From an uncultured Saprospiraceae bacterium (lineage in GTDB: Bacteria > Bacteroidota > Bacteroidia > Chitinophagales > Saprospiraceae), in NCBI GenBank assembly GCA_937924805.1, contig CALDTZ010000012.1:1-64000 (forward strand): a stretch of 64,000 nucleotides of DNA. The letters run 5' to 3'. A program made the translations under genes and the position numbers. Below, piece by piece: positions 28,695 to 37,003 of this stretch (its first letter is position 1; every line of letters starts with the position of its first letter). Under the pieces are notes generated by a model. That model saw only the letters and a list, made by a program, of their open reading frames with translations. It had not been told where the DNA came from and did not search any database.

Positions 28695-29075
28695 ATGGCG
28701 TTAGAGGTTAAAGGTAATTTGTATAAAAAGTTTGAAACGCAAAGTAAATCCAATGCGTTTCAAGTACGAGAATTTGTATTAAAGTTAGATGGACAGTATC
28801 CACAACTTGTGAAATTTCAACTTACACAAGATAGATGTGATGTACTTAATAACTTTCAAGAGAATGATGATATTAATGTTCATTTTGATCTTAGAGGAAG
28901 AGAATGGGAAGGCAAATTTTTTACAAATTTGAATGCTTGGAAAATTGAAAAAATAGCTTCTCAGGCAGCTGAAACGCCTGCAGATATGGCGGGTGATTTT
29001 CCTCCAATTCAAGAGAATCTAGTCTCAGAAAAAACAGAAGTCCAAGCGGAGGACTTCGATGACTTGCCCTTTTAA
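28695..29075 (+). CDS. DUF3127 OB-fold-like protein with SSB-like acidic tip
   Basis: This 126-residue protein matches DUF3127: MALEVKGNLYKKFETQ at the start, FQVREFVLKLDGQYPQ, VKFQLTQDRCDVL, and VHFDLRGREWEGKFFTNL. The region up to about residue 92 reads as an OB-fold. A short disordered linker leads to the extreme C-terminus EDFDDLPF. That is nearly the acidic tip of bacterial SSB (DDDIPF type), which recruits repair and replication proteins. A single-strand nucleic-acid-binding role is therefore plausible but is inference. It is cytosolic; no signal peptide. The next gene starts 4 bases after its stop. Confidence 0.85.
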   Translation: MALEVKGNLYKKFETQSKSNAFQVREFVLKLDGQYPQLVKFQLTQDRCDVLNNFQENDDINVHFDLRGREWEGKFFTNLNAWKIEKIASQAAETPADMAGDFPPIQENLVSEKTEVQAEDFDDLPF

Positions 29076-29079
29076 TTTT

Positions 29080-29628
29080 ATGGTAATAAAAAATATACTA
29101 GCAGGTTCAATAATACTTTTATTGACCTGCTTTGTTTATGGTCAAGATCGGTTAATTGAATTTCACAGCTTTTATGATGATGATTTCATAGAATGGGATA
29201 TTTATACCGAGGACGAAGATGGTAAATTGGAGATGACATGGCAGCAAGACCGAGATAAAACGGAGTGGAGTTATGACATTGGCAATTATTCAGGAATCAT
29301 TCGTAAAAAATGGAAGGGTGATTCAAATTTGTGGGAATTGAGTAACTACGAGGGGTATACTATAGAGTTTTCTCCTAAATGGCGTAATGATTTATCAGAG
29401 TGGCAAATTAAGGACGGTGACCGCACAATTATCTTTCGTTCGAAGTATGTTGGTGATTATAATGAATGGACATCTTTAAGATCAAAATATGGAGATATAT
29501 TGATATATACCGAGTACGAAAATGATCCACGGGATTGGTTTATTGAAAACACCCTGGATGATGAAGTTTCATTCGAATTTAGCTTAGTGTGTGCATTTAT
29601 ATGCATCCACCAAGCCTATTCATTTTAA
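29080..29628 (+). CDS. Exported Trp-rich repeat protein
   Basis: This 182-residue protein has a signal peptide (MVIKNILAGSIILLLTC then FVYGQ). The mature part contains several degenerate units of about 20-25 residues with Trp at regular spacing (DDDFIEWDIYTED, DRDKTEWSYDIG, GDSNLWELSNY, NDLSEWQIKDG, GDYNEWTSL, NDPRDWFIEN). The frame is open to 29059, but that would overlap the previous gene; the ATG at 29080 gives the signal peptide. I do not recognise the family. The C-terminus (VCAFICIHQAYSF) is hydrophobic and unlike the repeats. Convergent with the peroxiredoxin gene, 9 bases apart. Confidence 0.75.
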   Translation: MVIKNILAGSIILLLTCFVYGQDRLIEFHSFYDDDFIEWDIYTEDEDGKLEMTWQQDRDKTEWSYDIGNYSGIIRKKWKGDSNLWELSNYEGYTIEFSPKWRNDLSEWQIKDGDRTIIFRSKYVGDYNEWTSLRSKYGDILIYTEYENDPRDWFIENTLDDEVSFEFSLVCAFICIHQAYSF

Positions 29629-29637
29629 ACGTATTAT

Positions 29638-30102
29638 TTAAGATTCTTGAGAAATTACCTCAAGTATTTGTTCACCATGGATTTTGGTTTTCACCTTGTC
29701 AATTACATCGGTAATGACACCTTCCTCATTGATGAAAAAAGTTGAGCGGTAGACACCAACAATTTCTCGTCCCATGAATTTTTTTGGTCCCCACACTTCA
29801 AAAGCATTAATCAATTCTTTCTCAGTATCCGCTAAAAGTGAATATTGAAATTCAAATTTATCTATGAATTTTCGATGTTTTGCTATTTTATCTGGACTAA
29901 CTCCAAAAACTTTATAGTTATGTTTTTGAATTTTTTTGTAGTTATCTCTAATACTACATGCTTCCTTAGTACAGCCTGGATAATCATCTTTAGGGTAGAA
30001 GAATAATATATATTTTTCACCTTTAAGACTTTCATTATTTACCCATTCGCCGTTTTCATCTTGCAGATTAAAAGAGGGTACTTGATCAAATTTCTTTAGC
30101 AT
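29638..30102 (-). CDS. bcp: Thioredoxin-dependent peroxiredoxin (Bcp/PrxQ type)
   Basis: This 154-residue cytosolic peroxidase reduces H2O2 and organic peroxides. The peroxidatic Cys44 and resolving Cys49 lie in DDYPGCTKEACSIRD, the spacing of the PrxQ/Bcp group. FFYPKD and YRSTFFINEEG are further family marks. Length is normal. A TATATTTG -7 element lies upstream. Confidence 0.95.
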   Translation of the reverse strand: MLKKFDQVPSFNLQDENGEWVNNESLKGEKYILFFYPKDDYPGCTKEACSIRDNYKKIQKHNYKVFGVSPDKIAKHRKFIDKFEFQYSLLADTEKELINAFEVWGPKKFMGREIVGVYRSTFFINEEGVITDVIDKVKTKIHGEQILEVISQES

Positions 30103-30159
30103 TTACGCAAATTTATTTATGTAAAAACAACAGTAATTCTAGTTTTGTTTAACGTTTTG

Positions 30160-30167
30160 CAAATATA
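30160..30167 (-). promoter_or_regulatory. -7 element upstream of the peroxiredoxin gene
   Basis: The minus strand reads TATATTTG, an exact TAnnTTTG match, 57 bases before the ATG. No convincing -33 partner is seen. Confidence 0.45.
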
Positions 30168-30335
30168 ATTAAACAAAAAAGCAGAAAATAGTTTTGCTTG
30201 TTGTTCTTAGCGACATCTATGTTCTGTATTTAGTAGTGTCTCAATAAATCATTTTGGCTTTATTTTATTTGTTTTGATTGGAGTGTCAGCATTATTAGTG
30301 CTAGATCTCTAAGAATTGTCAAGTATATATTAGAT

Positions 30336-30369
30336 ATAAAAAAAGAGACAACTATTAAGTTGTCTCTTT
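30336..30369 (-). terminator. Terminator of the tRNA-Ser/tRNA-Pro operon
   Basis: A 12-bp perfect stem (30342-30353 with 30358-30369) has a 4-base loop. On the minus strand it is followed by T residues. It lies 9 bases past the 3' end of tRNA-Pro. Confidence 0.88.
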
Positions 30370-30378
30370 GAAAGTTAG

Positions 30379-30453
30379 TAGGGGTGATAGGATTCGAACC
30401 TACGACCCCTTGGTCCCAAACCAAGTGCGCTAACCGGGCTGCGCTACACCCCT
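30379..30453 (-). tRNA. tRNA-Pro (anticodon TGG)
   Basis: This 75-nt cloverleaf has a 7-bp acceptor stem (AGGGGTG with CACCCCT), anticodon loop TTTGGGA reading TGG, and T-arm GGTTCGAATCC. CCA is not encoded. It is co-transcribed downstream of tRNA-Ser. Confidence 0.95.
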
Positions 30454-30516
30454 AACTTGTAATCGGTTGCAAATGTAAAATAATTTTTATAATACAAGGC
30501 AACAAATTGAAAAAAG

Positions 30517-30607
<91 letters not shown>

Positions 30608-30658
30608 AGATTATTTTATTTCATTTGCATTTTAAAGCTCTTTTGCTTTATGCGAGCG

Positions 30659-30691
30659 CAAATATACTTACAATAAAAATTTACTTCAAAG
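30659..30691 (-). promoter_or_regulatory. Promoter of the tRNA-Ser/tRNA-Pro operon
   Basis: On the minus strand, CTTTG (30687-30691), a 20-base spacer, then TATATTTG (30659-30666). Both elements and the spacing match the Bacteroidota primary-sigma promoter. The tRNA-Ser 5' end is 51 bases downstream of the -7 element. Confidence 0.75.
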
Positions 30692-30824
30692 GATTTGCCA
30701 TTTTTTCTTGCGAAAGAAGAAATTAATTATTAGGTTTAATGTAAGATCCTTTTAAAATTTTTATTCGGTAACTATAGAATATTCTTACCAACCATGAGGA
30801 TAGTAGTAACCAACTGAAAATTTT
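30692..30824 (+). ncRNA. Candidate small RNA ending at the orphan terminator
   Basis: About 130 bases of AT-rich sequence lead into the orphan terminator with no recognisable gene. Only a 7-codon frame (ATG at 30794, product MRIVVTN) is present. The 5' end is not defined; no good promoter is visible. The existence of an RNA is inferred only from the terminator. I cannot match it to a named RNA family. Confidence 0.25.
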
Positions 30825-30851
30825 GGCTCCCCTAACCAGGGAGCCTTTTTT
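30825..30851 (+). terminator. Orphan plus-strand intrinsic terminator
   Basis: A 7-bp GC-rich stem (GGCTCCC at 30825-30831, GGGAGCC at 30839-30845) is followed by six T. No plus-strand gene lies upstream back to the peroxiredoxin region, so it may end a small untranslated RNA. On the minus strand the tail is poor. Confidence 0.75.
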
Positions 30852-30920
30852 GTTTTAATTGGAAAATTTATTGCCGAATTGCCCCAAAACAGATTGCACA
30901 AAAATCAAAATTGGTAAACA

Positions 30921-31925
30921 TCAATGCTTCGGTTTGTTTAATTTGAAGTAGATGGCATCACAAACATGCATATCCGAATTAAGAATAAAGCGCTGTTTAG
31001 TATATCCATCATTTACAATAACCGCTACAGTATTTGGTGGAAATTTACCTAGATTATGAGCATACAATAGTAAATAATCTAATTGTTTGCCATTGTCATC
31101 AATTAAAACATCTATACTATGTTCCTGATTGTTGATTTTGTATCGTTCCAGCAACCAATTGCCATTATAATTTAGCGAAATGATATCACCGTCACTCTGT
31201 TTGTGATCATATACGGTAATATTAATGGTTCTTGATCGCACAACTATTGTTTTACCTTTCTCAACTTTTCTATCTTTAATTTTTTTAAGCTTGTTATCAT
31301 CGTCCCATTTTAGTTCAACAGGCATACCATCATTTTGCTCAAAATTGGCATTAGAGGTAAGAGCTACTTCTAAAGCTAGATCTTCTGGGTTCACTTTTGT
31401 AAGATGAATCTTACCAGGTATACAATCAACTCCTGTTATATGTCCTTGGCCGCTCCATTCTCCTTCAAGATGAAAAGCACCTTTTGTTTTGTAAAAATTT
31501 AAGGAAGCCTGTTTGAGACATGTTTCAAGATGTCTTAATGATTTATGTGTATTAATATAATTATCAACTTCTTCATCTAAATATTCTAGTGTTTTTCCAT
31601 TCCAGTTCCCTCTAAATTTTTTTTCATAACTCAAATAACCTTTATTTTTTGCAAATTTAGCTCTACATACAAATAACCCTTTAATCCGATTTCCTGTTTG
31701 CTTAATCTCTACATGAAGCTTCCCTGTTACTCCTGTGAATTCAGGCTGGCCATCCCAGTTAAGTTGAGATATTTGACCTTCCCATAGGCCTGTTAGATCT
31801 ATAGATTTATCAGAGCGATAGGTGTCGAGGTCTTCCTTTTTTTTAGTTGGAAATGTGATTTCTATTTGCGCATAAAATGGCACCGATAAAAGGTTAATGA
31901 TTAAGAATGGCAAGATATACTTCAT
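30921..31925 (-). CDS. Exported protein of unknown function
   Basis: This 334-residue protein has a signal peptide (MKYILPFLIINLLSVPFYAQ). The mature part begins with a beta-rich segment (LTGLWEGQISQLNWDG, GRLHV-like strands, IKGLFVCRAKF) and ends with FILNSDMHVCDAIYFKL. It contains several Cys (FVCRA, LETCLKQ, VDCIPG, HVCDA) that could pair in the periplasm. I do not recognise the family. Its ATG overlaps the stop of the upstream barrel gene by one base (TAATG), so the two are translationally coupled and likely act together in the envelope. Confidence 0.75.
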   Translation of the reverse strand: MKYILPFLIINLLSVPFYAQIEITFPTKKKEDLDTYRSDKSIDLTGLWEGQISQLNWDGQPEFTGVTGKLHVEIKQTGNRIKGLFVCRAKFAKNKGYLSYEKKFRGNWNGKTLEYLDEEVDNYINTHKSLRHLETCLKQASLNFYKTKGAFHLEGEWSGQGHITGVDCIPGKIHLTKVNPEDLALEVALTSNANFEQNDGMPVELKWDDDNKLKKIKDRKVEKGKTIVVRSRTINITVYDHKQSDGDIISLNYNGNWLLERYKINNQEHSIDVLIDDNGKQLDYLLLYAHNLGKFPPNTVAVIVNDGYTKQRFILNSDMHVCDAIYFKLNKPKH

Positions 31926-32932
31926 TAAAATGATTTTTGAATGTAAAACTGTGTACTCTTATTAATGAGTTGTTGATTTTCAATCACCTGATCTCTAAGT
32001 AAGTATGAACCTTCAACAAAGCTATCAAAACCTCGTGTGTGTTGAACTCCAATAACGAAAGCACCTCGAAAAACGCTGAAACTTCCTCCAATTATAAATC
32101 CTACATCTTCTTTTGAAAATGGAAAAGCATCTACATTTTCCGGTTTTATTGGGTCCAAATTTTGAGATACATTGGATGTATTTAGATCATTATATTTTTC
32201 CCCTGAAAATAGGTAGCCGTAATAAGCACCAATATTAAAATGTAAACCTCCACCAATAGGTGCTATACCCAAAATTAGTTGAGGTCTGACATATTTATGT
32301 CGATGGATCACACTTTCATTCGAATTTATTATTTCTTCAAAATGATGCTGTTTATAGACTAATTCTGGTTGAAAATGAATCCTTTTATGAGGATACCACC
32401 TAAAAAACAAGCCTCCTTCAAAAGATCCTTTTCTTTCATAGAAAAGATCTCTCACATTGGTTCTAACGGAACTTGTACCATATCCAAGCTTTATCCCATA
32501 CCGAAATGATTTTCTTTTCTTTTCATCATCACGTAAAACGTCAATCATTTTAATTGGAGCCTTTGGTTTCGGTTTTTCAGCTACGTCAAATGTTTTTTTA
32601 GGCTGGGGGATAGATCGAACAGTTATTTCTGGATTAATGGTGCCTTCAATTCCATCAACATCTTTATAAACATTCCAAACGATCGTTTTATCAATTCCTG
32701 CTTCAACTTTACCTATATCGCCATTCAGTGATGTTGCTTTTAAGGCTTGTCCTGATTGATCAAACAATAATAGGTCTACTTGATAAACAGAATCTTTTTC
32801 CCCTTTGAGGTCATAATTAATAACAAGTAAATCATCAGTAGTAGAAACTTCAATATTTTTTATTTCCTGGCCAAAAGCGGTAGCGCTTATGCCTAGGAGG
32901 AGAATGAAAAAAAAGGATTTCATGGTCTTCAT
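31925..32932 (-). CDS. Outer-membrane beta-barrel protein with N-terminal Ig-like domain
   Basis: This 335-residue protein has a signal peptide (ending TAFGQ). A region of about 90 residues (IKNIEVSTTDDLLVINYDL) reads as a beta-sandwich. A Lys/Pro linker (EKPKPKAPIK) then leads to an eight-strand-like barrel (YGIKLGYGTSS, EGGLFFRWYPH, FQPELVYKQHHF, FNIGAYYGYLF, STQFYIQKSF) of the PorT/OMP_b-brl type. Location is the outer membrane. The downstream gene begins in a TAATG overlap. Two ATG starts (32932 and 32923) are possible. Confidence 0.78.
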   Translation of the reverse strand: MKTMKSFFFILLLGISATAFGQEIKNIEVSTTDDLLVINYDLKGEKDSVYQVDLLLFDQSGQALKATSLNGDIGKVEAGIDKTIVWNVYKDVDGIEGTINPEITVRSIPQPKKTFDVAEKPKPKAPIKMIDVLRDDEKKRKSFRYGIKLGYGTSSVRTNVRDLFYERKGSFEGGLFFRWYPHKRIHFQPELVYKQHHFEEIINSNESVIHRHKYVRPQLILGIAPIGGGLHFNIGAYYGYLFSGEKYNDLNTSNVSQNLDPIKPENVDAFPFSKEDVGFIIGGSFSVFRGAFVIGVQHTRGFDSFVEGSYLLRDQVIENQQLINKSTQFYIQKSF

Positions 32933-33321
32933 TTTTATTATAAATATAGATACTAGAATTAATAACTAGGCTATTTTATCAAAAGTGCCATGATGGTAAT
33001 ACTTTAATCCTTTCTTAAGAGAAGGTCAATTGAAACTAATCCATAATTTTACATTTGAAATTAACTTTTTTGATCATTAATATACTGGTGCTTTTACCTT
33101 ATTGCGATAAGACTAATATAATTCAAAGAAGAAATGATCGTTTTATTCTATTATCTCTAATATTTAGAAATACCAAATTCTATTGCAAATTAACCAATTA
33201 CTAAATTGATTAAATTCTGTCCAAAGTAAAGATTTAAATTTGAAATTAATCTTCAAATAGAATCAGAACTCTACAAAAATATTTTGCTCTTTTATTAGTA
33301 TTCGTTTTTTTTAACGATGTC
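32933..33321. other. Intergenic region between divergent genes
   Basis: These 389 AT-rich bases separate the barrel gene from the sensor kinase. The last 60 bases (33262-33321) seem to encode the signal peptide of the kinase without a standard start codon. A TAAATTTG element lies at 33235. Nothing else is recognisable. Confidence 0.6.
33235..33242 (+). promoter_or_regulatory. Possible -7 element of the sensor kinase gene
   Basis: TAAATTTG is an exact TAnnTTTG match. It would start transcription just upstream of the ATC codon at 33262 that could initiate the signal peptide. There is no good -33 element at 19-21 bases. Confidence 0.35.
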
Positions 33322-36255
33322 ATGATTTCACAAGTTGTAAGGAATTTGGAATTTAAGTCATTTGGAATTGAGGAAGGTCTTTCTCAGAATACAGTATATG
33401 ACATAACAGAAACGGATAATGGAATTCTTTGGCTTGCAACAATAGACGGATTAAATAGATTCGATGGAAAATCATTTAAGAAATTTAAAAGCGATACAGG
33501 AAATCACGGAGAAATAGGAGCCGTTTTTACTTCTGTTGAAAAACTTAATGATAACATTTTACTATTAGGTACTGCAAATGGTATAATTTGTTTTGATACC
33601 AATAAGTTAATATTTAAAACAATTAATGAAGTATTTAGCAATTTTCAATATTCACCTAAAGGTTTTGTGCATGATTTATTAGTTGAAGATGAATCTACTT
33701 TGTATATCAGTAAAGAGGACTCTCTATTTGTATATAACTATAAACAAAACACTTTTTATACAAAGAAATTAGAATCTTCAATCAAGCATTTTACAATTGA
33801 TGAAAAAGGCAATGTCTATGGGCAAACTGATCAAACAATTTATCGGATTGAAAATTTTAAAGCGACTAAAATCGATATAAATTGGGGGGAAGTATCTAAA
33901 GAAAAAATAAAAGCTGTCGCGTTTTCATCAATAGGTAATTTTATAGCACTTAAAGGCTACCCAATACTAAGATTTAGTTTTGTTAATAACATCTTAAATA
34001 TTGAACAAACCGATATAAAATTACAAGCTGCTTTCTCTAGTCTGCATGTTAGTAAAGATGAAAAATTGTGGATTGGGACAAGAGATAACGGTGTTTTTCT
34101 TTTTGATCCCAAAAATAATGAATTAAAAAGCAGTTTGAAAGGAATAAACAACAAGTTACATTCTACATTTATTTTGTGCTTTTATGAATCGCAAGACAAT
34201 ACGATATACACAGGAACAAGTGGTGGTGGTTTTGGAATAAATTTAAATAAGGTGCAACAAATAAAGCACATTAAATCTGTTTCAAAGATTGGAGAAAAGC
34301 CAACAGATAATATGGTGTTTGGATTAACGAAAGTAGATAATGACAATATCTTCTATGGGGGGTTATTTGGAGGTATCAAAATGTATAATTTTTCATCAGA
34401 AAAAATACAAGGTTATCATAATAATCATCTTCCTAAAGAAGCAATGAATATGTATGATTTTGAAATAATAAATAACGACATGTTTATTGCATCCTGGTAT
34501 GGTCTACTAAAATTTACCAAAGACAAGAAAATATTAGCACTTAACACTCTTGTTAATGATCACGATAAATTATATAGCCTCCAAAAAAAGAGTGACTGCG
34601 AATTATTTATTGGTGGAGAAAATGGTTTAGCTATTTATAATTTAGAAGATCTGTCTTTTAATCAAGTGCCATGCAAAAATTGCAAAATACAAATGGAAGA
34701 CCTTATTGTACGATATATGTCTAGAATAAATGACAACAAATTATTAATAGCTACAAGCAATCATAGTTTAGTCATGTATGATATAGAAAATGAAAAACTA
34801 CAAGATTTTGTTGCTTTAAAATCATTTTCACGTTCAGCTCGGCACTTTTATATTGATGAAGAAAAATTGTTCTTGGCTACAGACAACGGGCTTCTTTTAC
34901 TCGATAAATCTTTTGCAATAATAAAAAGTTGGACTAAAGAAAATGGGTTAGCAAATGATTTTGTTTATGCTGTTTTAAAAGACAATATCGGGAACGCTTG
35001 GTTATCTACTAATTTTGGTATAGCAAAAATAAATATAGAAAGTGAAGTAGTGACAAACTTCAACAAATTAGATGGACTTCAAGGATATGAATTTAACACT
35101 GCTTCAGCGATTAAATTGGACGATGATAAACTTATTTTTGGTGGAGTAAATGGACTTAATGTTATCAAACCATCTGATTTTGAAAATCCCCAATCAATAA
35201 ATGCACCTTTATTAAATGAGTTAAACATTAATCAAACTAAGTATCCTTTAAGTGTATTGGATCAATTTTCGTCGATAGTTTTGCCTTATGATTCAAACTA
35301 TATTAATATACATTTTAATAATGTGGATCATTGGAAAAAAAAACAAACTTACTGGTATAAAATGGAAGGCCTGGATACGACTTGGTTTTCCAATGGATAT
35401 AATACTAATATAAATTATTCAAAATTATCACCAGGGAAATATCACTTTCAACTCAAGACAGAAATAAATAGTGAGTTTAGTAAATCTATAAATGCTATTA
35501 GTATTACAATTACTCCGGCTTTTTGGCAAACAAAGCTTTTTAAAATCTTTTTAATATTATCCTGTTTAACTGGAGTATACTTTTTTAGTAATCATTTTGT
35601 AAATAAAAAAACGAAACAATTTGAAAATGAAAAGCGTTTAAGAGTTTTGGAGGCAAAAATGATGAAATACCGAATGAATCCACATTTTATCTTTAATACT
35701 TTAAACTCTTTAAAACATCATGCTCTTTTTAAACCAAAAGAACAAACGGCAAAATTTATAACTGAATTTTCAGAATTAATTAGAGGTATTTTAGATTATA
35801 ATGACAAAGAATTAATTGCTCTAAACAAAGACATACAGTGGACAGAAAAATATATTAATACTGAAAACGAACGACAAGGAAACCAAACCAGTCTTAGTAT
35901 TTTTATCGATCCTAATCTAAACACAAAGGCTATTTATGTGCCACCGTTTTTACTCCAAGCATTTATTGAAGAAATACTATGGCAACGATTGTTTCACCAA
36001 GATAAAAATAGATTACTTCAGATAAATTATAATAGAATAGATCAGGGATTTGAAATTACAATAGAAGACAATGGTACGATTAATAACAATATTCGGAGTA
36101 AAATTAAATATGATGGGTTGCAACTTGCTTACGAAAGGATTGAACACTTCAATAAGATCAACAAGACACAAATTAAATGCCTTGAAGAAGAGATATTGAT
36201 TAAAAACGAATCAAGTAGAAATAGGAAAAGAATACAATTTATTGGACTATTTTAA
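33322..36255 (+). CDS. Two-component propeller sensor kinase (LytS type) with degenerate ATPase
   Basis: This 977-residue protein has a long N-terminal beta-propeller of two-component regulator repeats (EEGLSQNTVYDI, ILWLATIDGLNRFDG, KLWIGTRDNGVFLFD), a Y_Y_Y domain (YWYKMEGLDTTW), one membrane helix (about 742-762) and a LytS-type kinase domain with phospho-His788 in RMNPHFIFNTLNSLKHH. The ATP-binding region is altered: the usual PFVENAIWHG reads AFIEEILWQR, and the DNGxG motif reads DNGTIN. Coordinates use the first ATG, but the frame is open upstream and encodes a signal peptide (QKYFALLLVFVFFNDVMISQ) that has no ATG, GTG or TTG. The true start may be ATC at 33262. Confidence 0.88.
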   Translation: MISQVVRNLEFKSFGIEEGLSQNTVYDITETDNGILWLATIDGLNRFDGKSFKKFKSDTGNHGEIGAVFTSVEKLNDNILLLGTANGIICFDTNKLIFKTINEVFSNFQYSPKGFVHDLLVEDESTLYISKEDSLFVYNYKQNTFYTKKLESSIKHFTIDEKGNVYGQTDQTIYRIENFKATKIDINWGEVSKEKIKAVAFSSIGNFIALKGYPILRFSFVNNILNIEQTDIKLQAAFSSLHVSKDEKLWIGTRDNGVFLFDPKNNELKSSLKGINNKLHSTFILCFYESQDNTIYTGTSGGGFGINLNKVQQIKHIKSVSKIGEKPTDNMVFGLTKVDNDNIFYGGLFGGIKMYNFSSEKIQGYHNNHLPKEAMNMYDFEIINNDMFIASWYGLLKFTKDKKILALNTLVNDHDKLYSLQKKSDCELFIGGENGLAIYNLEDLSFNQVPCKNCKIQMEDLIVRYMSRINDNKLLIATSNHSLVMYDIENEKLQDFVALKSFSRSARHFYIDEEKLFLATDNGLLLLDKSFAIIKSWTKENGLANDFVYAVLKDNIGNAWLSTNFGIAKINIESEVVTNFNKLDGLQGYEFNTASAIKLDDDKLIFGGVNGLNVIKPSDFENPQSINAPLLNELNINQTKYPLSVLDQFSSIVLPYDSNYINIHFNNVDHWKKKQTYWYKMEGLDTTWFSNGYNTNINYSKLSPGKYHFQLKTEINSEFSKSINAISITITPAFWQTKLFKIFLILSCLTGVYFFSNHFVNKKTKQFENEKRLRVLEAKMMKYRMNPHFIFNTLNSLKHHALFKPKEQTAKFITEFSELIRGILDYNDKELIALNKDIQWTEKYINTENERQGNQTSLSIFIDPNLNTKAIYVPPFLLQAFIEEILWQRLFHQDKNRLLQINYNRIDQGFEITIEDNGTINNNIRSKIKYDGLQLAYERIEHFNKINKTQIKCLEEEILIKNESSRNRKRIQFIGLF

Positions 36256-36314
36256 TGGCCCTTATGGTCTTGTTTTCCGAATTCTCATTCATATTACCCA
36301 GATAGTTACTATTA

Positions 36315-36322
36315 TACCTTTG
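36315..36322 (+). promoter_or_regulatory. Possible -7 element upstream of the small T9SS protein gene
   Basis: TACCTTTG followed by T is an exact TAnnTTTG match, 99 bases before the ATG at 36422. No clear -33 element. Confidence 0.35.
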
Positions 36323-36421
36323 TAAACATTTTTAGACTTAAGTTTGATAAATCGAAAAAAGGTAACAAAATGGTTTGTAGCCATAGGGTTAACCTGCATT
36401 TTAAATCAATAATTCAATGGC

Positions 36422-36895
36422 ATGAAATTTTATATTACTGCTTTATTAGTACTTTTTTGTTTTGGAGTCACAAAAGCCCAGCATTTGGATAAATCGTTAA
36501 TTGCTACTTCTGGTTATTATAATCTAGAAGGTGAAGTAAAGTTGCACTTTGCTATAGGCGAGCCGGCCATTTCTAGTTATAATAACAGTATTATTCTTAC
36601 AGAAGGTTTTTTTCAAGATTCAGGAATAATGATTTCATCACTCGGTTCAGGTGGGATTTCGATTGAAACAAATATGTATCCAAACCCTGCTGATGATATG
36701 GTTTTTGTAGAGATAAATTCAAATGAAAATTTAGATTTGATGATGTATAATTCTTTAGGGATACCCGTATTAAAGCCAGAGTCTTTTGAGGGTCTTTGCA
36801 AATTTGAAATTGCTACTTTGCCTGTAGGTCAATATTTTATTATTATTTCGAATCAATTAGGAAATTCTAATATTCATAAGTTTATTAAAATATAA
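36422..36895 (+). CDS. Small T9SS type A cargo protein
   Basis: This 157-residue protein has a signal peptide (MKFYITALLVLFCFGVTKAQ), about 50 residues with LHFAIGEPAISSYNN and LTEGFFQDSG, and a T9SS type A C-terminal domain (MYPNPADDMVFVEI, MYNSLGIPVL, LPVGQYFIIISN). The short N-terminal part is a common lead-in in T9SS proteins of this phylum, so the protein is little more than signals for export. It sits between the sensor kinase and the response regulator. Its function is unknown; surface or secreted. Confidence 0.88.
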   Translation: MKFYITALLVLFCFGVTKAQHLDKSLIATSGYYNLEGEVKLHFAIGEPAISSYNNSIILTEGFFQDSGIMISSLGSGGISIETNMYPNPADDMVFVEINSNENLDLMMYNSLGIPVLKPESFEGLCKFEIATLPVGQYFIIISNQLGNSNIHKFIKI

Positions 36896-37003
36896 CAAAA
36901 ATGAATGGAACTTCTTGTTTTTAAGATTGAGTTATTGTGTATTACTTGTATATTGATAAACAATAAAAAAACCAAATATTCCTATTGATTTAACGAATAA
37001 ACC

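Noticed and set aside
33322..36255. Calling the propeller kinase a pseudogene
   Set aside because: The 977-codon frame is uninterrupted and the propeller and phospho-His are intact. The start and ATP-site changes are reported as findings instead.
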